Shown here piece by piece: positions 9,177 to 17,696 of a stretch of DNA of 49,302 bases (its first letter is position 1; the number at the start of each line of letters is the position of its first letter). The translations under genes and the position numbers were made by a program. The notes beneath the pieces were generated by a model. It worked only from the letters and a program-made list of their open reading frames with translations. It was not told where the DNA came from and ran no database searches. This stretch comes from CAZYYO01 sp964650965 (GTDB lineage: Bacteria > Bacillota > Clostridia > Lachnospirales > Lachnospiraceae). Where the stretch lies: positions 1 to 49,302 of the forward strand of contig CAZYYO010000011.1 of NCBI GenBank assembly GCA_964650965.1. The letters run 5' to 3'.

Positions 9177-9992
9177 TTAGGCTTGTTCAAATCCCACCAC
9201 CCGATGTTCTTTGCGATAGTGAGTAGGGGACATTCCATATGCTTTACGAAAATATTCACTAAAGCGGCTCTGGGAATGAAAGCACAGATATTCTGCAATA
9301 TCCCCCATGGACAGCTGGGAGAATTGCAGCATATTGCAGGCTGCCTCTAGACGTTGTGATAATACATATTGCTGGATGGTTTCACCGGTTTGCTGAGAGA
9401 ACAGGCGGGACAGATAGGATTCGCTAATCCCCAGGGATTCTGAGATTTCACCAATCTGAAATTTAATATGAATATGACGGGAAACAAAATCTTTGCATTG
9501 TTCAATGTAAAGATTTTGTTTTTTTTCGTTTTTTGTGCGAGCTACCTGAGAAGAGAATGCATTCATGGCAGCACTGCCAATATGATAAAAATCTTCGATG
9601 GTTTTGCGATGATCCATGGAGACAGCGGTGGCAGCGGCGGCAATCTCCTGGAGATATACATCACACATTTTATAAGCAGTATAGGGTGGAACACCTCCCC
9701 GGATAGCAGCTCTTGCGGATAATGTAACGGCACTGACAATAAGATATTCTGCCTGCTTGGAATCATTGGTGGAAAGGGTTCCCACATGGGAAAGCATTTC
9801 ATTGGCAGAGCTGCCATATGCCATAGCGTCCTTTGTTAAATCTACCGCGTAGGTTCCCTGTTCAATCTGACGAAAAATCTCCTCCTCGAAGGCATAGGGA
9901 TATAGGGTATGCTCAGACAAAGAGGTATCTAACAGATACTGAGTCATATCTCCCGTAAATTGGTTAGGTAAAGGCAGATGAGAGTTATGCAT
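9177..9992 (-). CDS. AraC-family transcriptional regulator
   Basis: 271 residues from the ATG at 9992, chosen because AAGGAG (9999-10004) stands 6 nt upstream. Longer in-frame starts run into the promoter region. The N-terminal ~160 residues contain SARAAIRGG, shared with the first AraC gene of this window. The C-terminal ~100 residues hold both AraC helix-turn-helix motifs (ISESLGISESYLSRLFS; MGDIAEYLCFHSQSRFSEYF) and the PTHYRKEH ending. It diverges from the GH20 gene and is the probable regulator of that gene. Ligand unknown. Confidence 0.92.
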   Translation of the reverse strand: MHNSHLPLPNQFTGDMTQYLLDTSLSEHTLYPYAFEEEIFRQIEQGTYAVDLTKDAMAYGSSANEMLSHVGTLSTNDSKQAEYLIVSAVTLSARAAIRGGVPPYTAYKMCDVYLQEIAAAATAVSMDHRKTIEDFYHIGSAAMNAFSSQVARTKNEKKQNLYIEQCKDFVSRHIHIKFQIGEISESLGISESYLSRLFSQQTGETIQQYVLSQRLEAACNMLQFSQLSMGDIAEYLCFHSQSRFSEYFRKAYGMSPTHYRKEHRVVGFEQA

Positions 9993-10014
9993 AGAAGGCT
10001 CCTTCTTATGATAC

Positions 10015-10064
10015 TTGTTATGTGTTATGTTGTTATGTGTCCTATTATACAACAAATATTGTAT
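10015..10064. promoter_or_regulatory. repeat-rich divergent regulatory region between araC-type gene and GH20
   Basis: TTGTTATGTG occurs twice (10015-10024 and 10030-10039, 15 bp apart). An inverted repeat ATACAA/TTGTAT follows (10047-10052 and 10059-10064). A TATAAT on the minus strand within 10043-10049 may be the -10 box of the regulator. These are candidate operator sites. Confidence 0.35.
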
Positions 10065-10106
10065 AAAAACATCAAATAATGGATAACTCAATTCTTTTAT
10101 GCAGGC

Positions 10107-10112
10107 TATAAT
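10107..10112 (+). promoter_or_regulatory. -10 box for the GH20 gene
   Basis: TATAAT at 10107-10112 lies about 40 nt before the GH20 start. No clear -35 hexamer is present, which fits activator control. Confidence 0.35.
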
Positions 10113-10151
10113 AAGATTATAAAAAAAGCAGACAAAGAAAGGATGAGCCAT

Positions 10152-11684
10152 ATGACAAAACCAAGTATCATTCCACAACCTGAGAAAATCCAAATGGAGG
10201 AAGGCATCTCTTATTATGATGCCAAGATACCACCGGAAAAAATACAAAATGCTGAAATAGGAAAAGAGGGATATATTCTAACCATCAAGAAGGAAGGCAT
10301 TGAAATTCAAGCCAGTGATGATGCAGGCTTCTTCTATGGTATCCAGACCTTAGAACAGTTAGCAGTCCAATATAACAACGAAATTCCCTGTATGATTATA
10401 AAAGATGCTCCAAAGTATCCATACCGAAGCTTTCATCTAGACTCTGCCAGACATTTTATTCCAATAGAGGAGCTGAAGAAAAATATTGCCTGCGCGTCAG
10501 CCTTTAAATTAAATCATTTTCACTGGCACTTCTCTGATGATCAGGGCTATCGGATAGAATCCAAAGTGTTCCCATTGCTAACAGAGATTAGTTCTAAGCG
10601 GTGTGGCGATTATTTTGGAAGCAATAAGGAGGAGAGGGAGGAACAGCATTATTATACCCAGCAGCAGGTAAAGGAGATTGTACAGTTTGCAGCAGACCAT
10701 TACATAGAGGTGGTTCCGGAGATTGATATGCCAGGACATGTAACGGCAATTTTGGCTGCATATCCACAGCTTTCCTGTGAAGAAACCAAGCTTTCTGTTG
10801 CAACCAGAGAAGGTATTTATTCAGATATTTTGTGTGCAGGTAAGGATGAGGTATATTCCTTTATGGAGAAGCTGTTAGAAGAATTAATCCAGCTGTTTCC
10901 AGGGACATATTTTCATATTGGTGGAGATGAGACACCAAAGAGTAAGTGGAAGACCTGTGCCTGTTGTCAGAAGAAAATGCAGGAGGAAGGTTTGGAAAAT
11001 GAGCAGCAGCTTCAGGGATATATGCAAAATCGCATCGCCAGCTTTCTTAAGAGTAAGGGAAAGACAGCGATTGCCTGGAATGAGGCAGCCTTAGGAGAAA
11101 ATCTGGATACGGATATTGTTCTACAGCTGTGGAATGATGATCCTAAGGATCCGGCCATGAAGGCCTTTAAACAGGTGGACGAAAACGGAAAACCCACAGG
11201 CCCAAATCAGGGAATCGGTGCCAGGTTTATGAAAGCGGGAGGACGGGTAATATCTTCTAATATGTTAAATTCCTATTGTGATTATCCCCATGCATTTGTA
11301 AAAGCGAAGAATATTTATGAGACAGATATTCTGCCACAGAAATGTGATGAGATCGCAGATGCAAGAGCAAGGGTATTAGGTGGAGAAGCTCTATGCTGGA
11401 CAGAACATATTCGTACCCCACAGCAGTTAGAATATATGATTTGGCCCCGCTTCGCAGCCAAGGCTGACAACCTGTGGAGTCAGGATGCCAATAAGGAGTT
11501 CAAGGAATTTACAGGACGCATGAAGGCATTATATCCTTTCTTTGCCAAGATGGGAATCCAGGCAGCGTCCATGAAGGAGTTTATTCCAGGACCAATCACC
11601 TCCGGAAAGCAGATGATGAATTTCTTGAAGAATCTTGGAGGAAATAATGCAGATGAATATGCCAAGGCAAATAAGGAAATCTAG
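10152..11684 (+). CDS. GH20 beta-N-acetylhexosaminidase
   Basis: 510 residues, no signal peptide, so likely cytoplasmic. An N-terminal GH20b-like alpha/beta domain (about 1-95) precedes the TIM barrel: LDSARHFIP, LNHFHWHFSDDQGYRIES, VVPEIDMPGH, and the catalytic Asp-Glu pair in HIGGDET (about residues 259-260). GH20 enzymes use substrate-assisted catalysis on terminal GlcNAc or GalNAc. The start at 10152 stands 9 nt after GAAAGG; the in-frame ATG at 10143 directly abuts the SD and is disfavoured. With nagB-nagA elsewhere in the window it suggests use of chitin-, mucin- or host-glycan-derived N-acetylhexosamines. Confidence 0.93.
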   Translation: MTKPSIIPQPEKIQMEEGISYYDAKIPPEKIQNAEIGKEGYILTIKKEGIEIQASDDAGFFYGIQTLEQLAVQYNNEIPCMIIKDAPKYPYRSFHLDSARHFIPIEELKKNIACASAFKLNHFHWHFSDDQGYRIESKVFPLLTEISSKRCGDYFGSNKEEREEQHYYTQQQVKEIVQFAADHYIEVVPEIDMPGHVTAILAAYPQLSCEETKLSVATREGIYSDILCAGKDEVYSFMEKLLEELIQLFPGTYFHIGGDETPKSKWKTCACCQKKMQEEGLENEQQLQGYMQNRIASFLKSKGKTAIAWNEAALGENLDTDIVLQLWNDDPKDPAMKAFKQVDENGKPTGPNQGIGARFMKAGGRVISSNMLNSYCDYPHAFVKAKNIYETDILPQKCDEIADARARVLGGEALCWTEHIRTPQQLEYMIWPRFAAKADNLWSQDANKEFKEFTGRMKALYPFFAKMGIQAASMKEFIPGPITSGKQMMNFLKNLGGNNADEYAKANKEI

Positions 11685-11768
11685 TATCAGGACTGCACAT
11701 ACATGGAAGCAATCCTCTGGTTGCTTTTGAACTGGTTGTATGATATATTAATAAGTATAAAACAGACA

Positions 11769-11873
11769 CAAAACCATAGAAAAAAAGAACCGTCTTATGA
11801 AGAAGGGCTTTTGATATTACGCTTAGCGGCGTTGTATGAAGAGCCCTTCTTTTTTTTATAAGTTATGGTTTTG
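11769..11873 (+). terminator. nested hairpin and terminator after GH20
   Basis: AAGAAGGGCT (11800-11809) pairs with AGCCCTTCTT (11842-11851), with imperfect pairing continuing into the loop and a run of T from 11850: a good Rho-independent terminator. It is enclosed by a second inverted repeat, CAAAACCATA (11769-11778) with TATGGTTTTG (11864-11873). The outer arms would make a larger structure than a plain terminator. Confidence 0.6.
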
Positions 11874-11893
11874 GAACGAAAGGGGGTGATTTT

Positions 11894-11935
11894 ATGCGGG
11901 TGAAGTATGGCAAGAATGAATATTTAATAGAATAG
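11894..11935 (+). CDS. possible 13-aa leader peptide before the bL25-like gene
   Basis: A 13-codon frame (MRVKYGKNEYLIE) begins 6 nt after AAAGGGGGTGA, close to a full-length Shine-Dalgarno match, and stops 40 bp before the bL25-like gene. It immediately follows the nested hairpin. The strong ribosome site is the only evidence for translation. Confidence 0.3.
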   Translation: MRVKYGKNEYLIE

Positions 11936-11975
11936 ACAATGAATGGAATAAAAAATAAGGAGGAAACAAAATAGT

Positions 11976-12542
11976 ATGGAACAGGTAATTGTAAACAAAC
12001 GGGAAGGGTTAGAGAAACCTAAAAAAATCAGAAGAGAAGGTAAGGTGCCGGGAAATGTATTCGGAAAATCTCTTCCAGAAACAATACTGATTCAGATGGA
12101 GGAAGGAACGGCACGTAAATTAATTAGGACAAAGCGGGAGGGAAGTAAGCTTCTGTTAAATATAGATGGACAGCATATTCCGGTCCAAATCAAGGAAAAA
12201 ACCATGGATGTGGTTACCGGGGAAATTATGCATATCAGCTTTCAGGCATTGGAGGATAAGAGCAAGGTAAACAGTGTGATTCACATTTTCTTAAAGAACC
12301 ATGAGAAGTTCACAGGCCAGTTAGAGAAGCTGTGTATGGAGATTCCCTATGCATCCTATCCAGACGATATGATTGATACTATTACCATAGACGGGGATAA
12401 CTTCAAAACAGGAGACATTTTGAAGGTGCAGGATATTCCAGAATTAATGAGTGAGAAAATTGAATTACAGATAGACGTTGAGGAGATTGTGTTGCGTGTG
12501 AATGCAAAACGAAGAAATGTACAGGTGCAGCAGGAGGAATAA
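11976..12542 (+). CDS. bL25/Ctc-like 5S rRNA-binding family protein
   Basis: 188 residues. The N-terminal part follows the L25 pattern: RREGKVPGNVFGKS near residue 20, then HIPVQIKEKTMDVVTGEIMH. The C-terminal part has the TL5/CTC beta domain signature (DTITIDGDNFKTGDILKVQDI). Typical members bind 5S rRNA in the 50S subunit or are general stress proteins. This copy is rather divergent, so a specialised role is possible. AAGGAGG (11957-11963) is 12 nt before the ATG. It is followed after 3 nt by the next gene, so they are probably co-transcribed. Confidence 0.8.
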   Translation: MEQVIVNKREGLEKPKKIRREGKVPGNVFGKSLPETILIQMEEGTARKLIRTKREGSKLLLNIDGQHIPVQIKEKTMDVVTGEIMHISFQALEDKSKVNSVIHIFLKNHEKFTGQLEKLCMEIPYASYPDDMIDTITIDGDNFKTGDILKVQDIPELMSEKIELQIDVEEIVLRVNAKRRNVQVQQEE

Positions 12543-12545
12543 GCA

Positions 12546-13331
12546 ATGAATCTATTGGGGCAAGAGGTAAAACATAATAAATATGGAATGGGAAATATTG
12601 TGGAATTTCAGGAACGTAGAATCACAGTGGAATTTCAGGAGGGAATTAAGCAGTTTGCATTCCCAGATGCTTTTGCCAGCTTCCTGGAAATGAAGGATGC
12701 CAAGCTATGCCGGGAAATTAAGAAAATAAGAAAAGAGCAAGATAAAAAGATTCTTGCCCAAAAAGAACGCAAAGACCAGGAAAATCAATTGCGGATTCGC
12801 ATGCTTACCATGAAAATTCAGGATAAATCCCAGGTGGCCTACAACATACCGGAGGATAAGATACACAACAACCGTGGGTATCTTGATACGGGAATGGTGT
12901 TAACCGGGAAGGATCGAGGCACCCCAAGAGTGCCTCGGAATATTCAGCCCAATACAGGAATTCTTCTGACCCAGCAGAAAGAGGGGCATCGCTATATTTA
13001 TGGTCTTGCTATGGCAGATCAATTTTTCTGGGGCAATGAGTGTGTGGATGGCAAGATATTACTGCATTCTGAGTATCAGGTGATTCTTGCAGAGGAACAC
13101 CGCATTTCCTTTTGGGATTATTTTAAGAAGGAAGAGGCAAAATCTGATTGGGGCAGCATCCCCTTTAAATATTTTCAGCTGCAAACCATGGAGGATTTGT
13201 TGTATGAATTATGGGTAAATGCAATGGATACTCACCAGGAGGAAGAATTAGCAGAATTCTATCGCTATTTTTGTCAGGTAAATCGTATTTCTACCAGACC
13301 TCTTCATGAAGATATGGAAATGAATCGGTAG
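12546..13331 (+). CDS. conserved hypothetical protein with N-terminal SH3/Tudor-like domain
   Basis: 261 residues; I recognise no named family. The first ~45 residues (GQEVKHNKYGMGNIVEFQ, then ITVEFQEGIKQFAFPDAF) resemble the small SH3/Tudor-like barrel seen in CarD-like and UvrD C-terminal modules and at the start of many Lachnospiraceae hypothetical proteins. A charged, probably helical linker (about 55-95) follows, then a Trp/Tyr-rich C-terminal domain. No signal peptide or membrane segment. AGGAGG lies 7 nt before the ATG and overlaps the end of the bL25-like gene, so the two are coupled. Confidence 0.65.
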   Translation: MNLLGQEVKHNKYGMGNIVEFQERRITVEFQEGIKQFAFPDAFASFLEMKDAKLCREIKKIRKEQDKKILAQKERKDQENQLRIRMLTMKIQDKSQVAYNIPEDKIHNNRGYLDTGMVLTGKDRGTPRVPRNIQPNTGILLTQQKEGHRYIYGLAMADQFFWGNECVDGKILLHSEYQVILAEEHRISFWDYFKKEEAKSDWGSIPFKYFQLQTMEDLLYELWVNAMDTHQEEELAEFYRYFCQVNRISTRPLHEDMEMNR

Positions 13332-13389
13332 CATTTTCCTTTGCCTTGTGCTAATTTATATATAGAAAAAAGAGAAAGGCAGACGAAGG

Positions 13390-14205
13390 ATGAAATTAAC
13401 CATGTTGGGTACAGGCAATGCCCTGGTGACCAAATGCTACAATACCTGTTTTGTAATTGAAAATCAGCAGGAGGAAAAAGAAAACCGGTATCTTTTAGTA
13501 GATGGAGGCGGTGGAAATGAAATTCTTACCAGGCTGGAGAAAGCAGGAATGGACTGGAAGGATATGCATCATATCTTTGTAACCCATAAGCATATCGATC
13601 ACCTTCTGGGAATTATCTGGATGATGCGAATGATTACCCAGAATATGAAGCAGGGAAGTTATGAGGGGGATGCATACATATATGCTCATGAGGAAGTAAT
13701 CTTGTTGTTGCAGGATATGGCAGGCAAGCTTCTACAGTCCAAGGAGGTGTCCTACATTGGATCACGTTTTCATATGATTACGGTAGAAGACCAGGAGCAG
13801 ATATCCATGCTGGGAAGGCCAATCACCTTCTTCGACATTCATTCCACCAAGGCAAAGCAGTTTGGATTCTCCATGACATTAGAGGGGGATAGTAAGCTAA
13901 CCTGTTGTGGGGATGAGCCTTATAACGATAGCGAATATAAGTATGCCTATGGAAGTAAATGGTTATTACATGAAGCGTTTTGTCTGTATGGGCAGGCAGA
14001 TATCTTTCATCCCTATGAAAAACACCATTCTACGGTGAAGGATGCCTGTGAATTAGCAGAACAGTTAAAGGTAGAGAATCTGCTGCTGTATCATACCGAG
14101 GATCGAAATATAGAGCATCGGAAAGTGCTGTATGAAAAGGAAGGACAGCAGTATTACCATGGCAACTTATATGTGCCGGAAGATTTAGAAGAAATTATAT
14201 TGTAA
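13390..14205 (+). CDS. MBL-fold metallo-hydrolase (RNase Z-like)
   Basis: 271 residues. MLGTGNALVTKCYNTC opens like RNase Z/ElaC-type beta-lactamase-fold proteins, and the metal-binding motif is THKHIDH (about residue 66). Further ligands are probably the Asp in TCCGDEPYND and the His in LLYHTEDR. It is probably an RNA- or phosphodiester-processing hydrolase; substrate unknown. GAAAGG at 13374-13379 is 10 nt upstream; GAAGG just before the ATG is too close. A strong terminator follows. Confidence 0.85.
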   Translation: MKLTMLGTGNALVTKCYNTCFVIENQQEEKENRYLLVDGGGGNEILTRLEKAGMDWKDMHHIFVTHKHIDHLLGIIWMMRMITQNMKQGSYEGDAYIYAHEEVILLLQDMAGKLLQSKEVSYIGSRFHMITVEDQEQISMLGRPITFFDIHSTKAKQFGFSMTLEGDSKLTCCGDEPYNDSEYKYAYGSKWLLHEAFCLYGQADIFHPYEKHHSTVKDACELAEQLKVENLLLYHTEDRNIEHRKVLYEKEGQQYYHGNLYVPEDLEEIIL

Positions 14206-14210
14206 TATGT

Positions 14211-14245
14211 AAACAAAGCCATGGATTTGCTCCATGGCTTTGTTT
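14211..14245. terminator. 15-bp perfect hairpin, bidirectional terminator
   Basis: 14211-14225 pairs perfectly with 14231-14245 around a 5-nt loop; the stem runs AAACAAAG...CTTTGTTT. It sits between the MBL gene (plus) and the short minus-strand peptide frame ending at 14280, and could end both. Confidence 0.7.
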
Positions 14246-14279
14246 CATGTAATACTTCCCAAGGAAGCGTTGCATGGAA

Positions 14280-14345
14280 TTATCTACCCAGGCATTTACG
14301 GATCAATGCCATGATGTCACAGTTATTGAAAAATGTATAACACAT
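14280..14345 (-). CDS. 21-aa Cys-containing micro-peptide (candidate)
   Basis: A 22-codon frame from the ATG at 14345 with AAGGAGG (14354-14360) exactly 8 nt upstream, as good a ribosome site as any in the window. The peptide has Cys at positions 2, 9 and 18, starts MCYTFFNNC and ends RKCLGR. The longer in-frame extension has no comparable ribosome site. It occupies the otherwise empty 370-bp gap between the MBL and oxidoreductase genes, with tandem palindromes upstream and a strong hairpin downstream. No homologue recognised. Confidence 0.45.
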   Translation of the reverse strand: MCYTFFNNCDIMALIRKCLGR

Positions 14346-14392
14346 TGCTGTATCCTCCTTTTTTGTATTTGTCTTAGCTAAGCACAAAAGAA

Positions 14393-14412
14393 TTGTAACA
14401 ACTTTGTAACAA
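14393..14412. promoter_or_regulatory. tandem TTGTAACAA palindromes, probable operator
   Basis: TTGTAACAA occurs at 14393-14401 and 14404-14412. Each copy is self-palindromic around its centre and the two are 11 bp apart, one helical turn. They lie upstream of the 21-aa peptide frame (minus) and about 165 bp upstream of the oxidoreductase gene (plus). Confidence 0.4.
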
Positions 14413-14576
14413 TTTTGCCATAGGAGATTATTGGAAATGATTTGTTTGGAACCATATTTTATCATTTATGAAACCTGATATGACAAAATGCAGCAATATG
14501 TGACGAGATACTTGATATCGTGTGTGATTAAGGTAAAATGTAAGATATAGAAAAATTTCCAGAGAAGAGGTGGCTT

Positions 14577-15647
14577 ATGGATAAGAAAATGAAAGTGGCA
14601 GTGATTGGAAGTGGTCAAATCAGTGAAATTTATCTTACCAATATGATTCAACGATTTCCAGTGCTGGATGTCATAGCATGTTGTTCCCTTCATGGAGAGA
14701 ATGCCAAGAAGCGGGCGAAGCAGTTTGGAATTCGCTACATGACCTACGAAGAGGTGAAACAGGATACTACGATCCAAATGGTGGTGAATCTCACGCCCAC
14801 CATGGCACATTATGACATTATTAAGGATATGCTGTTAGCCGGAAAACATGTGTATACAGAGAAGGTGATTTGTGCTACCTTTCAACAGGCAGCAGAGATT
14901 CAAAAGCTTGCTAATGAAAAGGGCTTGCGAGTGGGCTGCGCACCAGATACATTTCTTGGAGCGGCTATCCAGACGGGAGCAAAGGCGATTGCAGAAGGAA
15001 GAATTGGTCAGATTACATCGGTGTCTGCCATGATGAATCGTAATGCACAATTGGGCTATATACCAGGGAGATTTACCACACAAAAGGGTGGTGGCATAGG
15101 ATATGATATGGGAATCTATTATGTGACCGCACTTCTGTCTCTGGTAGGCCCCGCTAAACAGGTTAGCGGACTGATTCTTCCAGCAGGTGACCAGGTTTGC
15201 ATTCGTCCAGACAGTGGTCATGTGGGAGAAATGGTGCATGTGGAAAATGAGAATGTGATGATGGCTACGATTTTATTTGAAAATGGTGTGGCAGGAACGT
15301 TACATTTTAACGGACGCAGCATTTATCCGGAAAATCCCATGATTACCGTGATGGGAACCAAAGGAATTCTATATCTACCAGACCCCAATCAGTTTGGTGG
15401 CAGCGTGAAGCTGCTTACAGCTATGAGCATGGAAAATCGCAATCCTCAGGTAGAAGAACTGGAGCTGCTGCCAGATTATCAGGACAATTCCAGAGGAGTT
15501 GGGGTGGCTGATATGGCACAGGCAATTTTGGAGCATCGTCCACACCGGGCCAGTCTGGAAATGGGGGTTCATGGTCTGGAACTGATTTCCCTGGTGGAGA
15601 AAAGCTCTGTGACAGGGGTAGCACAGAAGCTGACAACTACATTTTAA
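14577..15647 (+). CDS. Gfo/Idh/MocA family oxidoreductase
   Basis: 356 residues. The Rossmann NAD(P)-binding start is KVAVIGSGQIS, followed by VVNLTPTMAHYDIIKDML and the family's EK motif in HVYTEKVI (about residue 96). GGGIGYDMGIYYVTALLSL in the C-terminal domain carries the residues usually near the substrate. Members oxidise or reduce sugars, inositols and related compounds. AGAGG lies about 8 nt before the ATG. The substrate cannot be told; the next gene starts 44 bp downstream. Confidence 0.9.
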   Translation: MDKKMKVAVIGSGQISEIYLTNMIQRFPVLDVIACCSLHGENAKKRAKQFGIRYMTYEEVKQDTTIQMVVNLTPTMAHYDIIKDMLLAGKHVYTEKVICATFQQAAEIQKLANEKGLRVGCAPDTFLGAAIQTGAKAIAEGRIGQITSVSAMMNRNAQLGYIPGRFTTQKGGGIGYDMGIYYVTALLSLVGPAKQVSGLILPAGDQVCIRPDSGHVGEMVHVENENVMMATILFENGVAGTLHFNGRSIYPENPMITVMGTKGILYLPDPNQFGGSVKLLTAMSMENRNPQVEELELLPDYQDNSRGVGVADMAQAILEHRPHRASLEMGVHGLELISLVEKSSVTGVAQKLTTTF

Positions 15648-15691
15648 CAAGCCTGATGCGATAGAACTTGTGCTACGAAGGGGGACAAGGA

Positions 15692-16747
15692 ATGAATACA
15701 ATGTTAATTCTTAGTTTGATATCGGCATGTGGACTGATTTTCTTTTTCCTGCTGTATCACCATAATCCAACCTCGTTATTCAATGGCTTTGTTTTTGATT
15801 GCGAATTGGGATTTATTCTGTTGACTTTAATTTATGCCCTGCTGTTATCAAAATTGAATTTACTTGGACAGATTTTGTTGTTTGGGGCATTGGCCATTGC
15901 GGCGTTGATTCTTCTGGGCGGCATCTGGATTTTTATCGGATTTCTTCTGGTAAATGCCATTCAGGTATTTAAACGAGAACGCCATACGCTGCAGAATATG
16001 CTTTCTATGCTTGTGGGATTGGGGCTGGTGATTCAGATTGTTTTATTATTTGTTGCCAGAAGCTGGCTGGAAAATCCGATTTTCCTATTAACGGTGGGAT
16101 TCCTCTTTATTATTGAGGGATGGATTGCACTTACGTCCATATGTTTTGTGACCATAAGCTGGTTATGCAGGGCAGATCGCCCGAGATTAGGCTGTGATTA
16201 TGTGATTGTTTTGGGCGCAGGGCTGCTTCGAGGAGATGAAGTTTCTCCTCTTTTGGCGGGAAGGATTGACTGTGGAATTAAATTCTACCAGAAGGCGGTG
16301 GGGAAAAACAAGAAAATGAAACTGATTTTCTCCGGTGGACAGGGACCGGATGAGAAGGTTCCAGAGGCAAGAGCAATGAGAGATTACGCAATTGCCCATG
16401 GGGTACCGGCACAGGATATTCTTACAGAGGAGCGAAGCAGGAATACACAAGAGAATTTCCGATATTCCAAGGCGCTGATGGAGGAAGATGCAGCAGGAAG
16501 AAAATATAAGAGTGCTTATGTTACCAGTGATTATCATGTGCTACGGGGAAGGATGATTGCCAGAAAAGAGGGGCTGCCTAAAACCAAGGGCTTGGGAAGC
16601 CGTACTGCAGCTTATTATGTTACCAATGCCATGATTCGAGAATATGTAGCCGTCATGCTTAGCAATAAGAAAAGTAATCTGACGCTGTTGGGCATTTTAG
16701 CTATATGCTATGCGTTCAGTGTTTGGATGGTAACAGTATTACGATAA
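15692..16747 (+). CDS. YdcF/ElyC-type (DUF218) membrane protein
   Basis: 351 residues from the ATG at 15692, which has AAGGGGG (15678-15684) 7 nt upstream; a TTG at 15668 is in frame but has no SD. The N-terminal ~165 residues form several membrane helices. The DUF218 domain follows (DYVIVLGAGLLRGDEVSPLL, LIFSGGQGPDE, EERSRNTQENFRYS, YVTSDYHVLRG), then a C-terminal helix. This is the YdcF-with-membrane-domain form common in Firmicutes; the family is linked to envelope polysaccharide handling, but the reaction is not settled. Confidence 0.9.
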   Translation: MNTMLILSLISACGLIFFFLLYHHNPTSLFNGFVFDCELGFILLTLIYALLLSKLNLLGQILLFGALAIAALILLGGIWIFIGFLLVNAIQVFKRERHTLQNMLSMLVGLGLVIQIVLLFVARSWLENPIFLLTVGFLFIIEGWIALTSICFVTISWLCRADRPRLGCDYVIVLGAGLLRGDEVSPLLAGRIDCGIKFYQKAVGKNKKMKLIFSGGQGPDEKVPEARAMRDYAIAHGVPAQDILTEERSRNTQENFRYSKALMEEDAAGRKYKSAYVTSDYHVLRGRMIARKEGLPKTKGLGSRTAAYYVTNAMIREYVAVMLSNKKSNLTLLGILAICYAFSVWMVTVLR

Positions 16748-16787
16748 CAGCAATATTAACATGCAAAGTAAAAAAGGGGGAAAAAGC

Positions 16788-17669
16788 ATGGAAACAAAAG
16801 GAAAAATAACAACAGGGGACATTATTGCAGTATATTTGATTTTGGGTATTTTGGTGGCCGTGGGTTCTTTTAGCGACTTTAATATCTCATCCCATTTGTA
16901 TAATGAACAGAATGCATTTGGCATATTCTTCTGTGCATATGGGGAACGGCCGATGGATTGGGCAGAAGCAGCCATCGGTGCAATGCTGATCGTGGGACAT
17001 AATCGTGAGAAAAAAGGATGGGGAATCTTACAGATAATGCTGGGAATCCTGTTTTCTACAGCAGCAGTAGCATCCTCGATTATGATGCCCCTAAACTATT
17101 TTGGAAGATCAGATATTAACAACGTAACCATACCAGTATGTATTGGGGCACTTGCAGTCAATGCAGTCATTTTTCTTCTGGTTGCAAAAATGCTGGATGG
17201 TGCAAAGCATGAAGATGTTATAAGAATGGTTTGGACGTTTTTTGCAGTCATTATTCTTACTACGCTAGTCATTAATCTAATTAAAAGTCCTTGGGAACGT
17301 CCAAGAATGCGGTTAATCAGCAATCAGGATGATGTAGTATTTCAGCCCTGGTGGCATATTGGCGGCACAATAAAGGAGACTTTGGTGGCGAAAGGGGTAA
17401 GTAGCGACGAATTTAAGTCCTTCCCATCAGGACATACAGCAAATGCAGCAAATATTCTCCTGTTTTCTTTATTACCATACTTAAATCATAAATTATGGAA
17501 GAATCAGCGGCTGATTTTCTGGATGGGAATATTATTTGCAGTTTTGGTAGCATTTTCAAGAATCATTATGGGAGCACATTTCTTAACAGATGTATCCTTT
17601 GGATTCCTAATCAGCTTCACCATCTATGTGATTGCAGGAAAGCTGTTGGAACAAAAGCAAAAGAAGTAA
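16788..17669 (+). CDS. PAP2-family membrane phosphatase
   Basis: 293 residues from the ATG at 16788, with AAGGGGG (16774-16780) 7 nt upstream. About six membrane helices. The PAP2 signature is complete: KSPWERPRMR, FPSGHTANAAN with the catalytic His, and SRIIMGAHFLTDV. Such enzymes dephosphorylate lipid phosphates (undecaprenyl diphosphate, phosphatidate or PGP). It lies 40 bp after the YdcF-type gene; the pair suggests envelope lipid-carrier metabolism (inference). Confidence 0.9.
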   Translation: METKGKITTGDIIAVYLILGILVAVGSFSDFNISSHLYNEQNAFGIFFCAYGERPMDWAEAAIGAMLIVGHNREKKGWGILQIMLGILFSTAAVASSIMMPLNYFGRSDINNVTIPVCIGALAVNAVIFLLVAKMLDGAKHEDVIRMVWTFFAVIILTTLVINLIKSPWERPRMRLISNQDDVVFQPWWHIGGTIKETLVAKGVSSDEFKSFPSGHTANAANILLFSLLPYLNHKLWKNQRLIFWMGILFAVLVAFSRIIMGAHFLTDVSFGFLISFTIYVIAGKLLEQKQKK

Positions 17670-17696
17670 AAAAACAAAATTGAAAGAGGAAAGAAG

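Noticed and set aside
14466..15239. Minus-strand frames of 114 and 134 codons
   Set aside because: Mostly antisense to the Gfo/Idh oxidoreductase, without ribosome sites.
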